A stretch of DNA of 64,000 nucleotides from Membranipora membranacea (taxonomy: Eukaryota > Bryozoa > Gymnolaemata > Cheilostomatida > Membraniporidae), in contig OU612065.1 in assembly GCA_914767715.1 (NCBI GenBank), positions 29,326,001 through 29,390,000 of the forward strand, read 5' to 3'. The position numbers were made by a program, and so were the translations under genes. Under the pieces are notes generated by a model. It had not been told where the DNA came from. It did no database searches and was given only the letters and a program-made list of their open reading frames with translations. This document shows, one piece after another, positions 1 through 10,560 of the stretch (the first letter of the stretch is position 1; each line of letters starts with the position of its first letter).

Positions 1-391
1 CAGTCACCTGAGCAAAAGCTTTGGTTAGCTTATGGCTGTCAGTCACTAGTCTACTCAAGTTTTCTATCTTGTCATCAATTTGTTCAAGTCTTGTTTTCAC
101 CTCTGGGCCAAAGAAATATTCTGGTAATTTTGGCAAGCACCTGTGGCAGTACCATACAAGTCCAGTTCTACTAGTTATCTTAGTCAATTCAGTCATGGTC
201 AGTACATCAGCCCACTCGGGTAGACAATAGGTATGGGCAGAATATTGACAGATATTACATTTTAGTGATGGTTTTGTTTTGGTTACAGCTTTCAGACATT
301 TTAAGCAGGTGTTTGGATTGGCAGGTTGACCAGGGGTTGGTGAATTTCGGATTTGATTGCCTCTAGGGCTAGAAGCAGGGGTTTCAGGCAT
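1..391 (-). CDS. Partial PHD-finger plus coiled-coil ORF, probably retrotransposon-derived
   Basis: An open frame starts at an ATG at 391, with an in-frame stop just upstream near 450, and runs off the left edge, giving at least 130 residues. After a Pro/Asn-rich leader there are four cysteine pairs in a PHD-like order: CLKC, CNIC, HTYC, then WYCHRC. An acidic, leucine-spaced stretch follows (around VKTRLEQIDDKIENLSRLV) that should form a coiled coil. A PHD finger followed by a coiled coil is typical of ORF1-type proteins of non-LTR retrotransposons in invertebrates, and the surroundings are repeat-like. It could instead be an exon of a host chromatin protein. The frame and zinc ligands are seen directly; the retrotransposon origin is inferred. 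Confidence 0.45.
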   Translation of the reverse strand, partial: MPETPASSPRGNQIRNSPTPGQPANPNTCLKCLKAVTKTKPSLKCNICQYSAHTYCLPEWADVLTMTELTKITSRTGLVWYCHRCLPKLPEYFFGPEVKTRLEQIDDKIENLSRLVTDSHKLTKAFAQVT

Positions 392-642
392 TCTTGAATC
401 CCGGTTGTCACCTGAAGCCAGGTTTGCAACCAGCCTCCCACCAGCGCAGCACCAGAGTCACCCAACTTGGAGTCAACAGAAGTGGACAGACAACTACCCA
501 CCCCAAAACCCAGGCCCACAGTAACAGAGCAGAACTGGGGTCCCACAGGGCTCTGGAGACAAATACAGTGTTTTGTTAGTAGTAAATAGGTAGTGGTGTA
601 CTTACTGACAGTGCTATAGGAAGTAATACAAACGTTAGTGAT

Positions 643-832
643 TTGGATTATCCACTGGAGGGGTTTCCCATTGGAAGTTGCAGGTAGCCTCCACTTTACC
701 CAGGAATCTCACCAGAGCACCTCGGTTAAGGCTGCTAATATGCAGCTTAGTTTGTTGAGAAGGCTTCAATACAGCTTTTTTGGTAGTTTCTGGTACTGGA
801 TGATCGGTATAACCGCAGGATTTCTCAGATAA
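643..832 (-). pseudogene. Coding-like fragment of unknown origin
   Basis: On the minus strand an open frame of about 63 codons ends in TAA at about 643. It contains a Lys/Pro-rich stretch followed by a segment near LNRGALVRFLGKVEATCNF. There is no start codon, and a stop lies upstream of the frame near 833. It lies upstream of, and in the same orientation as, the PHD-finger ORF, so both may be pieces of one degraded retroelement or exons of one retroelement-derived gene. I do not recognise the family. Confidence 0.2.
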
Positions 833-2106
833 AGATTAGAATTCAGGAGGACAAGATTTTCTAAGCGTCCATCTTCACCTTGACCTGCTCATGATTATTC
901 AATAAAAATTGATAGTTGATTCATTTGTTCACTATGAATTTCTCTAAATCTCAGGGATGAAACCTTGACAAGCACCGAAAAAGCTTGTCAAGATATGTTA
1001 GGGCAACTTCTTGGGCAACTGGGGCTTACAAGCTTGTATATATTGTCCATAAAAGGCTCTGAACATGGATGGGCAAAACACAGTGAGTGACAATCTTGCA
1101 GTACCTGTCTGTATCATCACCTGAGTTACAATACCCAGTCAGTGAATGCATTTCCACAGGTGTGGGAACTGAAAGACCACCAGGGTCTCTGGCAGCCTCT
1201 GTTTCTTTTTGTTAACTTACTTACATCAAAGACGACATCACGCTAGACCGCCTAGGGGGCGTAAGGGGTGTGCCTCAGTTTTTGGATATAACTACATAAG
1301 GTTTGGACATTGTTCCAGAATACCATCCCATCGGTAGGGCATATGGGTTCAGAGCGGGTACAAGTACCCATCCAGTAGGGCATCAGCAGTATTGTCCTCT
1401 GATTGTCCTTAGATTCATGGAGAAAGTGCATGAAAATCCCATGCATTGCATGGTCCATAGAGTCCAAAGGAATTTGGACAGCACACAACACTTCTCTGAG
1501 TACTTTCTTGGGCTAGGCTGCTATCTCTTAAAAAACTGTATCTACATTACATACATCCTTCAATTGTTGGATTAGGTCACCTGCAGCTCTCTCAATAGTG
1601 TTATCAAAAGTGCTGCAGGTAGGTAGAGAATTCTCCCTGCCGCAGGCGACTAATCCACAACAGTGGGTTATGTATCAACAACCTTCTCGGTATGAACAGC
1701 TAGACTAGCTAAGAGGATGCAGGCCAAATTCATTTTGAGGCCTTGATTCCAAAGACCATCATATTTTGTTGTAGCTCCTCTACGTAAGTGCGAGTACAGT
1801 AAAATTGCTGGCACTAATCTGGTCACATAAGACGAAATTCTAAAATAAGAAATTTTAACATGTAATCAAGGAGTAAAATCCAAAAATCCTGACTTTAAGC
1901 CAGCTGTAGGGTCTGATTGTTTCTCCCGTCCAAAACAACCAATCAAAGCTAACATATGAGCTTCTTGCCCATTTCTGCCTGTATGATTGCCTCGTCACCT
2001 AGTCTATTTCTACAGCACAGCGATGCCTTCAATCAAGAAAGGCAACTCTCAGTGTTCAAGGCTGTGAGATATCAAAACGAGCTTGTTCCATAGAGGCATT
2101 TGATTA
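833..2106. other. Intergenic, repeat-like, no supported gene
   Basis: No convincing coding exon was found. ORFs of 79-90 codons between 1252 and 1575 lie on opposite strands over each other and show no domain. One copy of the CTTGACAAGC/GCTTGTCAAG inverted repeat lies at 963-992. The right end abuts the target-site duplication of the P element. Confidence 0.5.
963..992. repeat. Short palindrome, AGCCTGTC family (degenerate copy)
   Basis: CTTGACAAGC and GCTTGTCAAG face each other across about 9 bases. This is the core of the palindrome family that also occurs near 32.7, 36.0, 41.6, 43.7, 52.6 and 58.4 kb. Confidence 0.6.
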
Positions 2107-2114
2107 GGTCTAGC
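2107..2114. repeat. 8-bp target-site duplication, left copy
   Basis: GGTCTAGC directly precedes the CATAGACC terminus and recurs exactly at 4621-4628 after the right terminus. Confidence 0.8.
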
Positions 2115-2443
2115 CATAGACCTACTAATAATAAACCTAGACAGGTGACCTGCGCAGCTGAAGTGAGGCCTATAATAACCGGAATTCCCCAATGACATAA
2201 CGTTACTGTGTTGTGCACAGTGAGCGCTGCAATGAATGGTTTTACTATATGAGCGTGACTGATTATTAGCTATAATGTCATTTTTCTCATAGAGATATCG
2301 AAGACTGATACCTACAAGTTAATTCTATCTGGAGGGTGATGTAACAAGCAACGTCATAGTCTCTGAATTTTTTCTCTAGCTCAAATATTGAATGAGATAC
2401 GACCATTAGAAGCCAGCAATATCTGTAAACAGTGATACATTAT
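2115..2443. repeat. Left terminal inverted repeat of the P element
   Basis: About 330 bp matching the inverse complement of 4280-4620, with scattered substitutions. Conserved blocks include the ATAATAAACCTAGACAGGTG terminus, AGTGAGGCCTATAATAAC, TGTGTTGTGCACAGTG and ATTGAATGAGATAC. Confidence 0.8.
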
Positions 2444-2625
2444 TTAAGCATTGCAGCAAGAAAATAGCATTTTTCTCACAGATTCATCGAGAAATTATGC
2501 AAGCAAGTTAATTTTATGTGAAATGTGATGGACCAAGCCAGCTGTAAGTCTTTGAATTTTGTATCTGACTCAAATATTGAGTGAGTTACGTCCATTAGAA
2601 GTCGTAAATATCATGACTCAATGAC
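2268..2625. repeat. Subterminal direct repeat in the left arm
   Basis: The block at about 2268-2440 (CATTTTTCTCATAGA ... AATATTGAATGAGATACG.CCATTAGAAG) recurs in the same orientation at about 2459-2620 (CATTTTTCTCACAGA ... AATATTGAGTGAGTTACGTCCATTAGAAG), more diverged. Subterminal repeats are common transposase-binding arrays in P and hAT elements; that function is inferred here. Confidence 0.65.
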
Positions 2626-3086
2626 TGACTGTTGCATGAAAATATTTGTTTATGCGTTCTGAAAGACACAGGCCTTACCATGTGGGTGTGCTGCAATCAG
2701 TTGATGACTCAAAGCATGGCTAGCTAAAAATAGCTATATCCTTGGTCAACCTTGCACATGCTGTGTCCATCTGTATTGTAGCATGATCTTGAAAGTTATC
2801 GCTGTAGGATTTTGGGTTAGCTTAATTTTTGCATACTCTTCATTGGTGGGCTTTGCCTTATTGAGTCTAAACTGTCCAGTTGCTCAGTGGATTTCTTGCA
2901 CACCTGACATCGCATCAACATCGCAATCGGTAAGATAAGATTCATAACTATACTTGTGTTTTAATTTGTTTCAGCTCCATGGTATGGTATGCTCTACTTT
3001 TCAATACTGTCAGGTAAAGGTGGCAATGACAGGCTCGACATTATGCTCTTTTTTCACTTTCGCAAAGTAGGAGAAAGATTGATGTC

Positions 3087-3647
3087 ATGTTTATGAGTTT
3101 CTCAATTTTACAGGCCAGTAAAAGTAGTCGACACTGCTGCTGTGCTTTTGGCTGTAGCAACACACCAATTAAGGATGCAAGCCTCACCTTCCACCGTTTT
3201 CCGCCTCAGCCGGAACGCCATGACAAATGGATCGAAGCAGTGTCCCGTAAAGATTGGAAACCGAGCACAAACTCTGTTCTATGCAGCAAGCATTTTGGAA
3301 AGGGTGCATACAGAGTGCCTCCTAACCTTCCAGGGAGACGGGCTATGCTCTACCCAAATGCAGTGCCTACTATGTTTCCGGAGTATCCTGCATATCTACG
3401 ACCCACACAACCCAAAAAACGTAGAGTGTTAAGCAGAGACGCTGCAAACCCCCCCCCCCCCCCCCCAAGTTCCAGCGCAGAAACTAGTGAGGATTTACAT
3501 ACTGAGCAAACAGATACAGTTCCTGCTGAAGCAGCAGAACCTGTAGTTCCAGATATACCCTTAATACTGAGTAGCGATGCGCCGCAGGAGGGGCGTGGGC
3601 AAAAGAAGACAACTCCTGAAGCCAAAGTTCCAAAACTAAGGAGGTGA
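3087..3647 (+). pseudogene. THAP-domain N-terminus of a P-like transposase, truncated by a stop
   Basis: The frame carries a THAP zinc finger, a C2CH DNA-binding module used by P-element transposases and THAP-family host proteins. It begins CCCAFGCSN, continues through FHRFP and W..AV.RKDWKP, and reaches LCSKHF, giving the C-x4-C...C-x2-H ligand order and the closing proline-rich strand. A polyproline run (codons around 3451-3467), an acidic linker and a basic tail follow. After the TGA at 3645-3647 the same frame continues with a Gln/Arg coiled-coil segment, as transposases do after the THAP finger, so the stop is probably a disabling mutation. The sequence ttttacag at about 3107-3114 could be a splice acceptor just before the finger, so a 5-prime exon may exist (an open stretch at 2783-2930 ends in a GTAAG donor). 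Confidence 0.75.
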
Positions 3648-3790
3648 ATAAAGACATTGCAGCAACGCATACGCAGATTTGAGAAGAAGGAGAGTACAAC
3701 GTAACATGATAGGTATCTTAGACATGTTCTGACTGTAGAGATTCACTTATAGATACAGACACTAACGACCCGAATGATGATACTACACTG

Positions 3791-4087
3791 GTGTCCGTCA
3801 AGAATAGGGGCGGGCTCTTTGTACTTTCTCCCAACACAAAGAAGCTCTTCGTTGTGAGCGAGCAACTGCTCCGCAATTATATAACATGCAATGGTGTTGA
3901 CACAAACATACTTATCAAAACCCGAAACAGAGTCCTCAACCATATTATTTTAGGAAATTTGCATGGATTTATGAAATGTGCTGTGCATTTCGCTTTAACA
4001 ATCAGATCCCTTATCCACCGATACATAATGATAAAAGTTCATTACGAAACCCAGAAGATAACATCAGAGAAAAATGAAAACATCTGA
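3791..4087 (+). pseudogene. C-terminal remnant of a P-like transposase
   Basis: About 98 codons whose start (NRGGLFVLS...KLFVVSEQLL) and His/Ile/Tyr-rich end resemble the last part of P/THAP9-type transposases. It lies inside the same inverted repeats as the THAP ORF, on the same strand, with the catalytic core absent between them. The family assignment rests on remembered family features plus element context. Confidence 0.55.
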
Positions 4088-4279
4088 TCTAAACTCAATA
4101 GATTGGTAATATTTCAGCATCAGTAACTGGTTTATCTATGCATATCATGATATAAAGTACGCAACTCGTACTTCTAGTGGTACTTCTGGATGTTCAGTTA
4201 CATAGTAAGAATAAGACTTCTCATTTATTATTACAACCAATACAAGATACATTATTTATCTTCACTGTTGCTCCTTGCT

Positions 4280-4620
4280 ATAATGTATCAACGCTTACAG
4301 ATATTGCCGACTTCTAATGGTTGTATCTCATTCAATATTTAAGCTAGAGAAAATATTCAGAGAATATGGCGTTGCTTGGTACATCACCTTTCAGATAAAA
4401 TTAACTTGTAGGCATCGGTCTACGATATCTCTATGAGAAAAATGCCATTATAGCTAATAATCAGTCACACTCATATAGTAAAACCATTCCTTGCAGCATG
4501 CACTGTGCACAACACAGTATCGTTGTGTCATTGGGGAATTCCAGTTATTATAGGCCTCACTGCTCACTGTATAAGCTCTATATCTGTCACCTGTCTAGGT
4601 TTATTATTAGTAGGTCTATG
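4280..4620. repeat. Right terminal inverted repeat of the P element
   Basis: Inverse complement of 2115-2443. It carries a short extra segment near 4562-4590 that is absent from the left arm. Confidence 0.8.
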
Positions 4621-4628
4621 GGTCTAGC
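4621..4628. repeat. 8-bp target-site duplication, right copy
   Basis: GGTCTAGC directly follows the ...GGTCTATG terminus and matches 2107-2114 exactly. Confidence 0.8.
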
Positions 4629-5636
4629 AGATTGAGGATATGATCATATGATCTGGCCTATCAGTGTTGAAAGAAGCTATTAGATCAGGGTCCATGTAAT
4701 TTGCCCGAATTCCGGTTGTTCCCACTCTACTGTTGAGCCACTGCCGGGTGGAAAGGGGCAACTCCAAATGCAAGCAAATTAGATTTGTTGTGAACATTTT
4801 GATGCTATGAATGTAAGGCATCCATGCTTAAATAATACCAATAGGCTATATTAAATTGTATTTTAGGGCTTGAAGAAAACAAAATTTAGGACTAGGACCT
4901 ATCTGTTATTGTGTCTGGGGCCAGACCAATTGGGCAAATCGGCAATCAGACAATAGTAGAAGTTTTGAGCTGTGTAAAAGTATCTGATCGGTGTATTTGG
5001 TAATACCACCTTCATCAAATGAATTTGTGTGAATCAATACATTGCCGGGTACCCCCATACTTACTCACCTTACCTACATGAATATTTCAAAGCAAACTTA
5101 AAATTACTAGCAACTTAAAAACTACTAGAGGTTTAGGAAGACTTCTATACCTGGGATTCTTTACTTGAAAATTTTTGGTAAAATGTTTTAATTACCAGCC
5201 AAAATTTATTATACATATGGTACAGATGATATAACTTACATCAAACATGCTGGTCTTACTTATCTAAAGTAGTAAATAAACGCAACTGTTAGTCATATCA
5301 GCTGTACAGATGCAGTGCACTACCATCAGATTCAGATGTTGAATTTCACTTGATTCAGAATTTACCCAACTGTTAAGAAATGACATTGTCTCCCATGGTA
5401 TAAAGTATTTATAGTGCAATGTACTGGCAAAATTGGTTTTCAAAAGTTTTTTTGATGTCCGAATTGAGATAACTGAGATATTATGAATTCAGGTAGTTTG
5501 TGACAAACCAGGGAGGGTGGACAACCCCCTGATGACATTCAATTGCAGTAGAAATTGTCTGCTTTTATAGAAAGTCTATCTTCATTGTATAGAGGAGTTT
5601 TCATTTTTATGTTCTTGCAGACATTAGAGTGCAGAC
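4629..5636. other. Intergenic between P element and ADPRM
   Basis: AT-rich sequence with no coding exon. It should contain the ADPRM promoter and 5-prime UTR. The stretch before the ATG (ttttatgttcttgcag, near 5605-5620) looks like a splice acceptor, so a non-coding first exon upstream is possible. Confidence 0.4.
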
Positions 5637-8600
5637 ATGAGTGTTGATTGTACCTCCGATGACTGCCTTACCTTTGGAGTAATCAGCGATATTCAGTATG
5701 CTGATCACGATGACTGTCTTACTATATACGGTCCAGTCAAAACTCGATACTACAGGCATGGACTGAGTCATGTTCGAAGGGCTACTGAGGAATGCATAGC
5801 TGAAAATTGCCAGTTCATGTTGCAACTCGGTGATCTAATTGATGGTAAAAGCAGGTGGGAGTCTGAAAAAGCATTAGGAGCTGTTATGGATGTTATAAAT
5901 GATTCCAAAATCAAATTTCATCATACATTAGGCAACCATGAGCTGTACAATTTCAAACATTCCGAAGCAGTGACCAGGCTAATCCACACTGATAGCCTCT
6001 CAGAGAAAGCTTATTATGCCTTCGAGCCGAGACCCAATATTAAGATCATTAGTATGGACACGTATGATCTATCAATGAATGGACGACAGGCCACAGACCC
6101 GCACTACGAAATGTGTAAAAAGTACCTGTCTAAAAACCCAAATGAAGACCTGAACAGCCCGGAAGGTTTGGAGGGGCTCGACATGCGCTTTGTCAAGTTC
6201 AACGGTGGTGTAAGTAGTGAACAACTGAAATGGCTCTCTGAACAACTTGCAGATTCCGATGAGCGGAAGCAGAAAGTGATAGTGTTTGGTGAGTGATTTT
6301 TGAGATATCTTATTTATTTGGTATGGTATCTGTACATTAAAAAAAATGAAATAATTGATTATTTGTCGCAAAATTAAATAAATATCACCTGTTTGAAAAG
6401 ACAGTAATGATTATAAAGCTATAAGGTTGTGTTGAAAAGAAATTTACATAAATAATAACATGAGCAGTAATAAGTTATTAAAATGTATGAATTATCAGGT
6501 TTTTGCATTTGACATTCTGAGCATAAAAAATATACGACTAAAGCACCATTTAAAAGGTTTGTAAGTGATCATTATCATTGCACATGTATTTATAATTGTC
6601 ACAATGGCCTCATTCATAGTTTGTCTGGCAATTCCTGAGAAAAAAACTCAAATTTTCACTTTTGGGATGGCAGAGACCACTATGGTGGTTTCAGTTTGAG
6701 ATTCCATGCCTTATTTTGCTAGTAAAGATAATTTCTATGACTTTATTGGGGTAAGCATTTCCGTGATTCTCCATCATGCAAACATACTAGGCCATAGCAG
6801 CACCTTGAACTTCCGCGACCTATGCGGCACTGCAAAACATAATCAAAATCATCTCGATTAGGACGGATACATAGATATAAGCGTGTACCTGCATATAATA
6901 TGGACGGAAGTTGATCGGAAGTTGATCGACGTTGGACCTATTTAGCTATTATATTATATTATACTAAACTCCTTGTTAGACATTCTAGTGCCTTTTGTCA
7001 GTAATGAAATTAACTAAAGTTTCATTGTGTCAACTTTTGAGAGGCTATCTTTACATCTTTGTCATGGATTCACTGACTCATGCTTTTGTTGGGCAACTTT
7101 CCTGGGCGCCATTGAATTTAAAACCAAAATCATGACATGCTTACTAGTGGACTAATAACAAGAAATCAAACACAGGTGTTGTTTGGGTAGAATCTCACAG
7201 CAATTAAAATTTAGTTAATTGGGATAATTAAATTATGCTGTTTGTAATATAAACCGCAAACACCAAATACTTTGGCCTAGGAACTTGACCACAAGTTGAA
7301 GTACAATCAATTTTTTATTTCTCATGGCTGATTTTTGATGTCTTTGGTACATCTCTGCGGATAACCACATTTTCAGTATGAATGACAGATTGTCTGAGTT
7401 TTTGTCTGTCGATAATTTTGAGTAGGTAAAAGTTCATAAATTATACCTCTAGCTCCACTATTGATCTGACTCAACAAACAACTTGTTATGCCTGACAAAC
7501 CTCACGTTTTTGTGCTGCCATAACAAGGAATCCTGCTGTTCCGAGAGTTTTTGGTCTTGAAATTTGTCATTGTTCACTAATGAGATTAGCACAAACTGAG
7601 ATTTTATTACGCCAAATAAGGACTTAATTTGAATTTGAATGCGTTGGGAGAGCATGAGACTGACTTACCGGTGATCCGTGCTGACGACATCTCTTGTGTG
7701 AACCGATGTCTCTACACTGGCCGTTGTGGCAATTATCGCTGCAACAATCATACCGCGACGTGCACTGTAACAAAATAAAGGGTGTGCGGGTTAAAATTGT
7801 TTTTTTTGGTAAAAAGCATTTGAAAGAAACAGTTTCGGGCATGACCAAAAAGCAAACTGGTGCCATCATCAGTTAGATCAAGGAGTTAGAGACAACTCCT
7901 TGGTTAGGTACTCCCACATACACTAGGTTGTGTTGTGGTTCCTTATCTGAAATGTTACATCCGGTATAGGTTCACAGGCTACACCCATCATGTATGTTAT
8001 GATAATTTTGTAGTATACAGTGGTATGAAACGAAAGATAATGATAGCCAAAATTTTTGCCTCAGGAATGATTTGCAAACAGCTGAGGCACCTGCGTCATT
8101 TATATTTCACAACAGTCATTGATACAAATTTTAGAAACCAAAATATGCAGGATAATCGAGTATTACACCACATCAATCCAAATTGCTGTGCCAACCCTCC
8201 ATCAACTTTTCATCACATTTTTCCTAAGTAAAAAACATCAATATTTGCTGTCTTTTCATTTAGTGAAATTTGAACATGGGTTCAGACTAAGAGTACATTT
8301 CTGCATTATTGCGTACGTACGTGAATACTGTCAAAATATTGTCAAAACCGGGGCCATGGAAATAATGAACATAATGAGTATATATATTGTGTAAGCTGGT
8401 TAATTCAGACAAGGAAAATTGGTCCCTTCAATCAGATCTCAATGCATTCTAATGTCACTTTGCTTAATTAGAATTAATTTTTGTGGTCTCCAGAGGTTTG
8501 AATTAAGTGAACTGCACTGTATATGCTTACCGGTGCATGAGTGTTCCTACACCCTGTCACGGTCTTACTGCTGACAACCGCTGACAGGATAACTGCAACT

Positions 8601-10328
8601 AGCATGGTGGCAGCAAGTATCTGAAGACTCGATGCCATTTTACGTGCTAGTGTATATATCTCAAAAGTTACCGGTCAATTTCTGAAACAGTACAATGAAC
8701 ACGTCAGAGAATGAGGAAAAAACGAATGAGCATCTGGGAAAGCGCGTTAGAAGAAGGAGGAAGCACAGCATTGTTCAATAGCTAAAAATATAAAATCCCC
8801 CCACCGTAACTTGACAAAGAGCTCAATTTACAACAGTTGCTATTTAAACATGTAAGCTTTAGCAAACAAAAACTATATCTTGTCTTCACCAAACAAGGAA
8901 TAAGGCCCTGTTACATTAGCTACTAGCGAAATGGAAGAGAAGAGAAGTATTTTTTACTGCACTTACATATGCTTATGATGTTCAGAAATGGCTATTAAAT
9001 AATATTACTTGTGTCTGTCTTTGTTACTTAACCAGTGCTGTCACTGCAGATTTGTGTTGTGTATGAGTTGAGTGTATTGTGGTGACTGTATGTTTATTGT
9101 GGTGTTCTTACCTATTTATACATGATGCTGCCTTGGTCGTGACATAGACCAATCATAACATGTTTGTATCGTTCCCATGGTAATGTTTTTACTATGGAAT
9201 GATAGAATGCAGTGACAGTGTGTAAATGGAATGAATCATAGGTATTGCGAAATCTGACTATGAATGAATAATTTCTGTTGATGTCAGGAGTATCAATTTT
9301 GGTGGTCATTAGATTGATGGTATTGAATGTCTAGATGACATCACAGAGTAAGGATATATCCTTACTCTGTGATGACATGTTTGGGCAAACAATATCATTG
9401 TTTTCATAATTTTGTTGACAGAAAATTATTTTGCAAATTGTGATTGTACATCAATATTTGTTTTGGTTTAACTTCCTTCCTGTGTCAAATTTAAGCTCCC
9501 TGTAACAACATTATAAATAGCTTCTCCGAATAATAGCCAATTTTATAAAAGCCAATGAGATCAACATAATCCACAAGAAAACTTTTATTATATTCCATAT
9601 ATTTATTCGGGTTTCATATGTCAAACCGAATGATTTATTTATATTCATTGCCGTGTGTGGTCAATTGGCAACATGAAGTTGACTGTATATAACCAGGAAC
9701 TGACTTAATAATCTCTAAGAATAGTATAATTTAGATCTTTATCGTCTCATGCTCAATTTAGAAACCCAGCAGAAACAAACAGAGACTGGTTGAACATAAA
9801 CGTATTTATATGTTTATGGTTTTAAATAAGCTTGCAATATTGTTTGCAGATTATTATATATATTGTTTGCACAGAAATGATGAATGGACAGATTACAACA
9901 ACTCAGGGTGTTCTGGGTTTAAGAAGTTAATGTTCTAAAACACATAAAACAATATATATATATATTAATATATTATGCACAATCGGATATTTGGATACAA
10001 ACTTGAACTAATGATATAGGTCATTCATTTTTCAGGTCATATAGGAGTCAATCCTGCCTCCACATCGCCGAGAACTCTGCTCTGGAACTATGAGGAAGTG
10101 ATGGATATACTCGAAGGCTCGCCGTGCGTGGTCGCTGTGCTGTCTGGGCATTACCACGCATTCAAGCATGCTGTTAGCCCTAACGGTAAACATTATGTCA
10201 GCTTCAAGGGGGTGGTTGAGACGCCCCAAACTGGCAAGGCTTGGGGTATTATAAGCCTAAGTTCTAAATCTATCAAGTTCAAAATACATGATAATGATAA
10301 GACAGTGGAATGGGAAGCCAGTTTCTGA
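5637..10328 (+). CDS. ADPRM: Manganese-dependent ADP-ribose/CDP-alcohol diphosphatase
   Basis: Two exons, join(5637..6288, 10036..10328), encode 314 residues. The first ends in phase 1 at a GTGAGT donor and the second starts after ttttcag; joining them restores FGHIGVNP, the family's conserved segment. The protein is a calcineurin-like metallophosphoesterase that hydrolyses ADP-ribose, CDP-choline and related compounds in the cytosol, clearing free ADP-ribose. Visible metal-site motifs are SDIQYAD (D18, D23), GDLIDG (D66), GNHE (N100, H101), FGH (H219) and GHYH (H256, H258). NYEEV and GVVETP towards the end are also family hallmarks. Length is close to that of vertebrate ADPRM. The start ATG is the first in frame. 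The 3.7-kb intron hosts an antisense gene. Confidence 0.92.
6743..8638 (-). CDS. Secreted double inhibitor-cystine-knot (knottin) protein, nested in ADPRM intron
   Basis: Three exons on the minus strand, complement join(8531..8638, 7669..7764, 6743..6829), encode 96 residues; the stop TAA is at 6743. Exon 1 gives a hydrophobic signal peptide (about residues 1-24). The mature part has twelve cysteines in two consecutive six-cysteine sets: C-x6-C-x5-CC-x3-C-x4-C, then C-x6-C-x8-CC-x4-C-x8-C, both fitting the inhibitor-cystine-knot pattern. Both introns are phase 0 and fall just before the second cysteine of each knot, after a Pro codon, with near-identical donors (CCG|GTAAG). The gene therefore looks built by duplication of a knot-plus-intron unit. 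Knottins are extracellular disulfide-rich proteins acting variously as protease inhibitors, channel ligands, toxins or antimicrobials; nothing here says which. No free cysteine remains, supporting the model. Confidence 0.82.
7879..7903. repeat. CAAGGAGTT palindrome
   Basis: CAAGGAGTT...AACTCCTTGG, close arms with a short spacer. It is the same family as 20629-20650 and 45306-45336. Confidence 0.6.
8398..8523 (-). repeat. MITE-like dispersed repeat (TACAGTGCAGTTCAC end)
   Basis: Matches the inverse complement of 58225-58371: shared blocks are TTAATTCAGACAAGG, ATCTCAATGCATTCTAATGTCACTT and AATTAAGTGAACTGCACTGTA. The right end is intact (TACAGTGCAGTTC in inverse) but the left end is eroded. Confidence 0.6.
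9340..9373. repeat. Perfect 34-bp palindrome, TCACAGAGTA family
   Basis: Two 17-base arms, ATCACAGAGTAAGGATA and its inverse complement, meet without a spacer. Related copies are at 27647-27684 and 63603-63620. Confidence 0.7.
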
Positions 10329-10560
10329 TAGTTTTTCTCTAACTCGTATCACATTCAGAGATCAAATTTTTACTTATGTTAGATTTTTTTGACTGGTTGC
10401 TCAATTTTGTGACGTAATCTTATGTACTTTTTGCTGTGATTGTTTTGCCAAAATTTTTGTTTTGTTATTTAGATTTTCTCCATCATCTGTATGCCCTTCC
10501 GCTCTAGCTTTTTCAAGCGGCTATAAAAAAGCAGCCACGTGTCAAGGCTGCTTCCGCTCC

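Larger units (their letters stand above)
2115..4620 (+). mobile_element. P-superfamily DNA transposon, internally deleted, with intact ends
   Basis: The 2506-bp element starts CATAGACCTACTAATAATAA and ends with the inverse complement, ...GGTCTATG. It is flanked on both sides by the same 8 bases, GGTCTAGC (2107-2114 and 4621-4628). An 8-bp duplication, CA...TG ends and a THAP-domain ORF are together diagnostic of the P-element superfamily. The terminal inverted repeats are long, about 330 bp (2115-2443 and 4280-4620), and differ by scattered substitutions. Inside are a THAP ORF (3087-3647) and a fragment matching the C-terminal end of a transposase (3791-4087). The catalytic core between them is missing, and a stop codon interrupts the frame at 3645. 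The copy cannot encode active transposase but has the ends a donor in trans could mobilise. Confidence 0.85.

Noticed and set aside
3350-3699. Minus-strand ORFs opposite the THAP ORF
   Set aside because: Shadows of the THAP reading frame; no independent motif.
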